Source of the DNA: Stropharia rugosoannulata | Taxonomy: Eukaryota; Basidiomycota; Agaricomycetes; Agaricales; Strophariaceae | DNA: 64,000 nucleotides | Direction: 5' to 3' | NCBI GenBank assembly: GCA_028532985.1 | Contig: JANCIK010000005.1 | Location: forward strand, 1,432,501-1,496,500 | Shown: one piece after another, positions 57,262-64,000 of the stretch | Layout: each line of letters begins with the position of its first letter | Position numbering within the stretch: position 1 is the first letter of the stretch | Made by a program: the position numbers and the translations under genes | Notes under the pieces: model-generated | Databases searched by the model: none | What the model was told of the DNA's origin: nothing | What the model saw: the letters and a program-made list of their open reading frames with translations, nothing else

Positions 57262-58160
57262 TAGTGTTGCCGCCACAGTGCAGTGCAGCCGCAGTGAAGT
57301 GATTTTTGATTGACTGTGAGCCACTTCACAGTCATCACAGTGCACTTCACAGTACTGTGAGGATAAAGGGAACGATTACAAAGCGATTACCAAGCAGTGA
57401 ATTTAACCATTCTGAGTTGATTTTAAACCTCCGCCGCCCAACCGTTACTTAAATTGAAGCATTCACGTGACGTGCCCTCGGGGGTTGAAACGGAACAGGA
57501 GAGGGCGGCTGAGGGCGGGCAAAGAGCGGCAAGAGGAACTAATTGAGCTGGTAGAAGCTGGTAGACCATATTGAGGTTTTGAGGACTCGGGCGTCAAAGG
57601 GTTTGATGTTGAGTAGATCTCTGAGGACCTGAGGTTGAGGTCTTGGCCAAAGTGGATTGGTGGCCAAAGCCGGGTAACTATCTAACAAGCACAACTGCAC
57701 AGATGAAGGCTGTCTGCAGCCATTGCAGACTGCAGGAAAGTTTGATGTAGATAATGACTCATTATAGCGTAACTGTGATCCTGAGTCCTCTCTTATATAG
57801 CCTCACAAATTTGGGGACAAGAAAACTCATTGATCATTGAAACAAAACTAACAAAGAGATTGCAAAGAGAATGAGCGGTCTTGAGCCATTCTAGGTCACA
57901 ACGTCAAGCTCCTATGAGATCAGCCATGCCGAGGATTCAGACAATAAATAAGGCCAGGATTCAGAATGTAGAATGTAGACGCAAGGTAGGTGGAGTGGAC
58001 GCAGATAAGTGGTGATCAAGCGAAGATAAGAGCGAGGATGTAGCGGTGACTTCACAGTGCTTCACAGCGACTGCATTACGCTGTGAAGTGTGGCGGAGTT
58101 CGAAATATCACAGTGCAGTCACAGTGACTTCACAGTCACTGCACTGTGGCGGCAACACTA
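57262..58160. mobile_element. Non-autonomous hAT-superfamily DNA transposon (899 bp)
   Basis: The two ends are exact inverted repeats over 24 bp. The left starts TAGTGTTGCCGCCACAGTGC and the right ends with its complement GCACTGTGGCGGCAACACTA. A perfect 8-bp target-site duplication, ACTGGGAC, flanks the element, and 8-bp duplications with short inverted ends define hAT transposons. The subterminal 100 to 130 bp at each end are packed with CAGTG/CACTG and TTCACAG motifs in both orientations (57280-57362 and 58040-58150), as expected for transposase-binding sites. No frame resembling a transposase lies inside, so movement would need an enzyme supplied elsewhere in the genome. The perfect duplication and ends indicate a fairly recent insertion. 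Confidence 0.9.
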
Positions 58161-58168
58161 ACTGGGAC
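58161..58168. repeat. Target-site duplication, right copy
   Basis: ACTGGGAC follows directly after the CAACACTA end of the element and matches 57254-57261. Confidence 0.9.
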
Positions 58169-58308
58169 GGACTTATGTTACATAAGGTTAGGGTTCTCGG
58201 AACTTTGGGGAGAGCACTCTTTGGGCAGGGCTGCGCTCGTACGACTACGTTCGAGTCTGCTGTCAATTATTATGCCCTTTCTTAACGGCCATATCCACTA
58301 TTGATAAT

Positions 58309-59563
58309 ATGAACCTCAGCCTGTCCGAGCTCATTCCAGAAATCAACTTGAACCAGTCTCGACAACCTCTAACTTCCGCCACATTTAGCCGTGTACTCCT
58401 GCCTGCCTTCTTATGCTACTATGCTACCGCATACCTCGTCATAGCTCAGAACACCCTCTCCATTCGCGTAGCTCTGCTACCTATAACGCTATGGAGTCTT
58501 TTCCGTGCATGTACAGAAGTGGACGTCGTCGCAGGCCATCCAGAATATGATCGTATGGTTTACCTTAATCAGGGCCTGGTTGTTAGTCTTTTCAATACTC
58601 TCTTTGGCACGCGTTAGAATTCATTGTTGACAGATTGTGGCCGTAACAATGGCCTTCAGAGCAAGTATATGGACTTTTCAACTTGAACCTTATTGTCGCG
58701 TAAAGGCTTCGAGTTCAAGATGTTTAGACGCCCTTGATCTTGCATTCAATTTACGCGGAGTTGGGTGGACCTGGTCTGCTGGCCTGAAGCTCCCCAAGGA
58801 GACCCGGAACACTTCGTCAAGATCCCAATTTCTGGTACATACCACGATATCATTCCTCTTCAACTTTCTGGCATTCGATATTAGCCATTATTCAGCCCAA
58901 CGGTTTGGGCCTGACACGATTGGAACAGCGCTAGGAGGGTCCATTCACGATTCATCGCTGCCACTGCCTCTCAGCCTCATTCGAAGCTTTGCCCTTTCTG
59001 GACTCGCAGGAACAACCATATATTTCAGTATAAACGCAGCCTACCAATTTGCTACAGTAGTCGGCATTCTTTTACTCCAACAATCTCCTTTGGATTGGCC
59101 GCCACTTTTTGGCAATCCGTTTACTGCAACTTCTGTTAGCGATTTCTGGGGTCGCTGGCATCAACTCTTCCGGCAGTGCTTTATTGAACTTGGAGGAAAA
59201 CCAATGACGTACCTCATGGGGCGCGTTGGCGGTGTGCTCGGCGTCTTTTTCGTCTCAGGTGTTTTACACTACCTTGGACTATGGGGAATGGCACGCGGGA
59301 GTGACTTTGGACGGGCCGCAGGATTTTTTATACTTCAAGGTGTGGGTATTATATTGGAATATGCGTTCCGGTCAGTGTTTGGCAGCCGCGTGAAGGGTTT
59401 ACTTGGCTGGTTATGGACATGTTTATGGGTAATGGGTTGGGGGGTTCTAGTAACCGAAGCGTGGAGCCTACGAGGATTAATTGGAAGTATGTTCTTCCCA
59501 GAAGAACAACGACCTGCAACGATTATAATTGAACATATCACGAATCTATGGAAAGGGATCTAA
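58309..59563 (+). CDS. Wax synthase/Tri7-type MBOAT acyltransferase
   Basis: Two exons: the first ends at GLNQGL-type sequence just before GTTGTTAG (about 58577), the second starts after GTTGACAG at 58635. The product is about 400 residues with roughly eight membrane helices. RGVGWTWSAGLKLP is the RGIGWNW motif of the wax-synthase-like MBOAT_2 group, and SVSDFWGRWHQLFRQCFIELGG carries the diagnostic FWGRRWHQ-type motif. GVLHYLGLWG supplies the presumed active-site His. Family members transfer acyl groups to alcohols; fungal relatives such as Tri7 acetylate terpenoid hydroxyls in the endoplasmic reticulum. Downstream neighbours are two ausD-type methyltransferases on the same strand, which fits a role in tailoring a small molecule. 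The hAT element ends 148 bp before the ATG, so it may have altered this promoter. Confidence 0.88.
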
Positions 59564-59977
59564 TTCTGACTCATTCCCACTGATACAACTATTTATCTGT
59601 TCACCAGGATAAGACCGCATTTCTGATTTTTGAGTCTTCGGTGTAACTAGTATATTACCTCGTGTTGACTACTACATAAAGTTCCAATGCAGCTTAATGC
59701 TTTTGGCACCCTTAGAAGTCAAAAAAAATTAACTAAACAGCATACAGTTGATCACAGATATAGCATTTTTGGTCTACGGAACACTTCCGTGTCAGAAAAA
59801 GCTCGGCTATTATGTTGATATTGCCATGCAGAAATCGTGGAGGACGTAGCCAGGACGTGGTAGCTTCGAATTGCGCCATCGTGCTAACTACATAATAAAC
59901 CCATACTTCTTGATGCATGTACAATAGCATGTCTTGTGCGGGGTTGTCTCTTGCACATATCAAGCACCAAACCTATC
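59564..59977. other. Intergenic, no supported gene
   Basis: About 410 bp between the MBOAT stop and the first methyltransferase start. It contains only short frames. Confidence 0.5.
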
Positions 59978-61191
59978 ATGTCCTTTAACGCCCCTCTCGG
60001 CGATCCTGCTTATGGCACGGAGCTGGATACCAAGGATTATTCATTGGATGCAGATGAGCTGGAATTTCTCCAAAGGCTCACTGGTATACAGGACGAAGAA
60101 AAGTTGAAGGCACATGTAATCAATGTCCAAGTCAAAGCTTATAAAGTCAGTTTTTAAAGTATAACAGTATGGGGGCGTACTCATACTTGCCTGTAGGTCC
60201 ATGCATATAACTGCATAAGACGGTTTACTTTCTTAAAGTACGCGTTAATGTATGTTAACATTCTAAAGCTGCGACATTAAGCGAAAGTGTGTTATCTTCC
60301 ATTGTAACTAGGCTCAAGATAGCACGTATCTCCACTTATAAGAATGCTCTAAAACTCTTGAAAGAACATGAGAACCCCATTTTTCTTGATATTGGATGCT
60401 GCTGTAGGTTACTTCGACTTTATCTCATGCAACGACCTCAATTAACAGTGACCTAGTTGGAAATGATGTTCGAAAAGCAGTACTCGATGGCTGGTCGGTG
60501 CAGAATGTCATAGCTTCCGACCTGCATCAAGGTGTGCGGCATGACTATAACTTGTTGAAAGCAAAATTAATGCTAATGCCGACTATGGGCTTTAGAATTC
60601 TGGGACTATGGCCATGAGCTGTTTATGTCCACACCAGAGTCTTTTCCTGTTGCATTCGTTGCAGGGAGTGTTTTTGACGCGGATTTGATTAAACCCCGTG
60701 GACCCTTCATCGACGACGACGAAGTAGAAGCTGTGTTATACAGTCCAACGCCGCAGTTGAATACCCTGACATCGCTAACGCCCTTGCAAGGGAAGATTTC
60801 TGCGATCCACGCATCTTCCTTTTTTCATTTATTCTCAGAAGACGAGCAACTGACAGTGGCCCGTCGTCTTGCCACGCTGCTTTCTCCGCAGAAAGGCTCT
60901 ACTATTTTTGGAACACATGCAGGCAGAGCAGTAAAGGGATTCCGGACTGAAGCATCTCTTAGGCGCCTTGAGTCGAATGGTGAACGTCCGGCGATGTTTT
61001 GCCACTCACCCGAAAGCTGGAAAAAGCTCTGGCTGAATGACGTATTTGGTGGCGCAAATAAACAAGCCGAGAAGATAATCGAAGTCTACGCCGAGTTGGA
61101 GGAGGTCAACAGAAAATACTTGGCCGGACATACTGTAGCCGCAGATGATACGAAGTTTTATTTTTTGGTTTGGTCTGTCACAAGATTATGA
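59978..61191 (+). CDS. SAM-dependent methyltransferase (ausD/trt5-like), paralog 1
   Basis: Five exons from ATG 59978 to TGA 61191, about 285 residues. After a short N-terminal helix (LEFLQRLTGIQDEEKLKAHV) comes AYNCIRRFTF, then SAM motif I FLDIGCCFGNDVRKAVLDGW. The intron between GCC and FGND is placed so that the loop is complete. NVIASDLHQEFWDYGHELF gives the acidic ribose-binding strand, and ISAIHASSFFHLFSEDEQL is the motif usually seen before the catalytic face. The C-terminal half has FCHSPESWKKLWLNDVFGG. The layout matches fungal meroterpenoid O-methyltransferases such as AusD and Trt5. The paralog at 61993 differs mainly in motif YPCIRSFSF against YNCIRRFTF here. The first intron follows the codon for Lys in VQVKAYK; ignoring it gives a stop at 60157. 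Confidence 0.87.
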
Positions 61192-61992
61192 CCACCTGCT
61201 TGCTCTGCATTAAACCCCATATATGACTAGTATTACTCACCGCTACTACTCCGTTCCGTCAAAGTGGTTTCATTTAAGGCCTTTGCAGACTTTGTTGGAT
61301 ATTTCATTTGCTATTCGTTAGAGTTATACTTTGACAATGTCGAAGAAGTATTTGAAGCAATTCTACTGATATACATAAGCAATATAGCTATGCATGTAGG
61401 AGTGATATGGAAACATGTTCAACTCGGTCTCAAGGATCGGGAAGTCAGTTTGTACCGTTAGAGCTTATTTAAGTATCATAGTTACCATTTTTGGTATATC
61501 CCATCAATTTCAAGGACTCGGAGTGAAGTTACGAACTCCTTACTTACAAGTACGAGGCATATTCAACCGTTGTAGAAGTATTCAAAGCCTTTCGGCTTAG
61601 CCAGTATCTTATTGTTAGGCTTATCCGTAAGGTTTCTCAGGCCACTAAGCACATGCACAGATCCGACAATACTGGACACGGATAGTGTCCCGTTTTCCTT
61701 ATCACCGTGCTGAAACCTAAGGTCTCCCACGGTCTGAATCTTATTTTATTTATCCCTGCGCGGCACTGGTGCTCAATCATTAATCAACGTTCAACGGTCA
61801 GCAAGCTCAAGACTCTTCCCTCGGTTGTGCTTCCGATATCATCAAGCGACTATTCTTAGAATGTCTCAGTTTTGACCGACTTTTAAACAAGGTATACCCA
61901 TTGAAGTCTCAATTTCATACTTTTCGCCTTGTTTACTACTTTCTGTGTATACAAAAAGTTCTACAGCCACCTTATAAGTAGGAAGGCTTTGA
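61192..61992. other. Intergenic between methyltransferase paralogs
   Basis: About 800 bp. I see no gene; a 65-codon frame at 61264-61461 is hydrophobic and AT-rich and matches nothing. The last 250 bp are the promoter of the second paralog. Confidence 0.5.
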
Positions 61993-63229
61993 ATGGCTCG
62001 ACCTACCTATTACGCAAATCACCCTCCTCCACTTGAACCCAAGTTTTACAATCTGAACAAAGAAGAGATCGAGTTTTTTCAAGGCTTTACTGGTATTAAA
62101 GATGAGGATGAATTGAAATTTCACATTTTGGCTGTTCAAGCGAAAGCATACAAGGTGCTATTACCTTTTTTTTCAGCAATAGACAAACTGACAATGACTC
62201 ATAACCACTTTTGTTCTACTTATTGATGCAAGATTTACGGCTATCCGTGCATTAGATCGTTCTCCTTCACCAGGTACTATACACTTTAAATGCCAGTAAT
62301 CATGTTAGTTTGCTAACGCCGTTGGTAGATTGAAAATAGCCAAGGTGCCTGGATACAAGAATGCATTATCACTTTTAAACCAGCGAGAAAACCCGATCTT
62401 CCTGGATGTGGGCTGTTGTTGTGAGTATTGAGTGCCTTTTGTACTTGTACTAAATGTCTAAATGTTCATGGCTCTTTCCCATAAGTTGGCAATGATGTAA
62501 GAAAGATTGTACTCGACGGCTGGCCTGTTGAGAACGTGATTGCATCCGATCTGAATCCGGGTACGTTCTGAGCTTTTGCCCACGATACAGCATTTATTCA
62601 GTAGGCAACTGATGCAAGGTTTTTGGGACTGTGGACACGAGCTTTTCAAGACCACCCCACAAATATTTCCAGCCGCTTTTGTTGCAGGAAATATCTTCGA
62701 CTCGGCCCACCTCGCGCCCTGCGACTCTGCATCGTTGATTGCCATGCGGGACTCGACTTCTGATTCTGCGTCTACGTTGCCTTTGAGGGATTTACAGTCC
62801 TTAAATCCTCTTAACAGAAAGGTGTCCGCCATATTCGCAGGAGCCTTCTTTCATCTGTTTAACGAAGAAAATCAGCTTGAAGTGGCGCTCCGCCTGGCTT
62901 CACTACTATCGCCTGCGAAAGGATCTGTAATATTTGGACAGCATGGTGGGTTACCTGAGAAGGGCTTTCGTCATGAGCCTATTCGCAACCCGCCAGGTTC
63001 GAATGCTCCATTGCCACCACGTAGTGTGAGAATGTTCTGCCACTCTCCGGAAACCTGGAAAGAATTGTGGATCAAGCAAGTTTTTGGTGGTTTGGATGAC
63101 AAAGGCGCGGAGAGGATTAAGGTGGACGTTGAGCTAGTAGAAAAGGAACGAAAAGATCTTATAGACGGTATTCCTGGAGCAGAAGGCAAGCGGTTTTATT
63201 TGTTGAACTGGTGCATCACAAGACTGTAA
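61993..63229 (+). CDS. SAM-dependent methyltransferase (ausD/trt5-like), paralog 2
   Basis: Five exons from ATG 61993 to TAA 63229, about 300 residues. Intron positions equal those of paralog 1, which proves tandem duplication: after AVQAKAYK, after RSFSFT-R, between GCC and FGND, and after DLNP. Motifs in order are IEFFQGFTGIKDEDELK, IYGYPCIRSFSF, IFLDVGCCFGNDVRKIVLDGWPVENVIASDLNPGFWDCGHELF, AIFAGAFFHLFNEENQLEVALRLASLLSPAKGSVIFGQHGG and FCHSPETWKELWIKQVFGG. The YPCIR motif keeps the consensus of the family, so this is probably the more conservative copy. The role is methylation of a small metabolite, perhaps a carboxyl or hydroxyl of a terpenoid; this is inferred from relatives only. Confidence 0.88.
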
Positions 63230-63431
63230 CAAGTAAATTATACGAGCCTATATGAACTTGTCTGACTTGTAAGTCGTGATATATAAAACTTTTATTAGTT
63301 TTTGATCCCGCACAAAAGGAAGCGCCAAATTGAAACCATAAGTCGAATTCGTGAAGTCGTTAAAAGTTTAAATGTATTTGCACTCAACTGAATGATGGGG
63401 TTGTTCCCTTTTAAATATAACCCAAACATTG

Positions 63432-64000
63432 TCAGTCCAGTGTACTCTGTCGATGAGGAGGCTGAGGCGTCTCGTTTCGCATTCCCCTCGTGAGCATCAT
63501 AAGCAGACTCTCGATCCGTGCTTGTCGTTCCTATTTTTCCAGTCAACGAATGACCACATATAAAACAAAAGGGTGACCTGAAGCTCCTTCATTTCTTCTT
63601 TGAGTTTATTGACAGGTAGCTGATTGACTGTGTGCAAAAGCGATTCAATCTGCTTTAGACTTGCCTGAGAGCTAGTTGCGGCATGCGCCAAGGCTTCGGC
63701 GCTTAAAATCGAATGGGCTGAATTGCCGTTTTCTTGTATAATAGGCGTAGGCGGAGCCCCAGTATTGGTCGAGAAGCGTGAGCTGAAAAGGCGAGCTAAT
63801 GGACTAAGATTACTTGATAGACTTGTAGTAACTTCCAACGGGCCTGTGACATCAAGAGGCGCCAGAGAATTTGAGCTCAGAGCTTGCTGCTTTGGTGAGT
63901 TATGCATCGAGCCCTGTTCGTGCCCGTGGGCCATATTACCACCAGGACGACGCATACTCGGAGGACGTCGATTCCGTAATTCGGGCACGGATGACCTCGA
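63432..64000 (-). CDS. Unrecognised coiled-coil protein, 3' part cut by the window edge
   Basis: The frame is open to the right edge, so the start lies outside. The visible part begins RSSVPELRNRRPPSMRRPGGN, continues as a Ser/Thr/Pro-rich region, and ends in a predicted coiled coil: HAATSSQASLKQIESLLHTV, then LPVNKLKEEMKELQ. A final exon after a 47-nt intron adds ERQARIESLLMMLTRGMRNE and a short polar tail to TGA 63432. Without the intron the frame runs 26 codons further with a very different composition, so splicing is preferred. No domain is recognised. The 202-bp gap to the convergent methyltransferase shows nothing. Confidence 0.65.

Larger units (their letters stand above)
57205..58308. 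other. Intergenic region occupied mostly by a hAT element
   Basis: Of this 1.1-kb gap between the WD40 gene and the MBOAT gene, 899 bp are the transposable element at 57262-58160. What remains is about 57 bp on the left and 148 bp on the right, the latter being the MBOAT promoter. Confidence 0.7.

Noticed and set aside
1..64000. tRNA, rRNA, CRISPR, prophage or viral genes
   Set aside because: I read both strands for A/B-box pairs, repeat-spacer arrays and viral protein motifs and saw none I could support. A covariance-model scan would be needed to exclude tRNA genes firmly.

Overview
The window is a gene-dense piece of a filamentous basidiomycete genome (most likely an Agaricomycete). Almost every gene is split by many short GT-AG introns, mostly 46 to 65 nt. 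The gene set is typically fungal: Zn2Cys6 regulator, Med19/Rox3, NPR3, Srs2-type helicase, Ppn2-like phosphatase, a CAX antiporter with a variable loop, and ausD-type methyltransferases. No bacterial operons, CRISPR arrays, rRNA or tRNA genes were seen. Gene models were built by eye from splice sites and protein-family logic.

Layout. 1-562: 3' part of a Rossmann-fold gene cut by the left edge. 2230-3594: one-exon single-pass membrane protein. 3545-8190: a diverged tandem duplication that leaves a truncated 74-residue Zn2Cys6 protein (5015-5296) upstream of the full Zn2Cys6/fungal_trans regulator (8190-12152). 12395-22293: a metabolic block with two paralogous cytochrome b5-acyl-CoA dehydrogenase fusions, in opposite orientations, flanking an alpha-methylacyl-CoA racemase-like enzyme and a secreted GH79 enzyme. 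All three CoA enzymes end in a peroxisomal PTS1 tripeptide (AKL, SKL, ARL).

22646-33249: uridine kinase/UPRT, Ppn2-like phosphatase, AIG2-like protein, NCS2/CTU2 and a Ca2+/H+ antiporter. 34198-43443: Srs2/UvrD helicase, Hsp20-domain protein and an unrecognised basic protein. 44852-54210: MFS transporter, Med19, NPR3 (GATOR1/SEACIT) and an NAD-dependent epimerase. 54954-57204: a WD40 gene carrying two frameshifts. 57262-58160: a non-autonomous hAT element with perfect 8-bp target-site duplication. 58309-63229: wax synthase/Tri7-type MBOAT plus two tandem ausD-type methyltransferases, a possible small specialised-metabolism cluster. 63432-64000: 3' part of a coiled-coil gene cut by the right edge.

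How the genes may work together. The strongest functional grouping is the PTS1-tagged racemase with the two b5-fused dehydrogenases, which fits peroxisomal oxidation of 2-methyl-branched acyl-CoAs, beside a Zn2Cys6 regulator. A near-perfect 31-bp palindrome containing CGG/CCG triplets lies in the promoter of one dehydrogenase and is a candidate operator. The remaining genes look like ordinary housekeeping neighbours.
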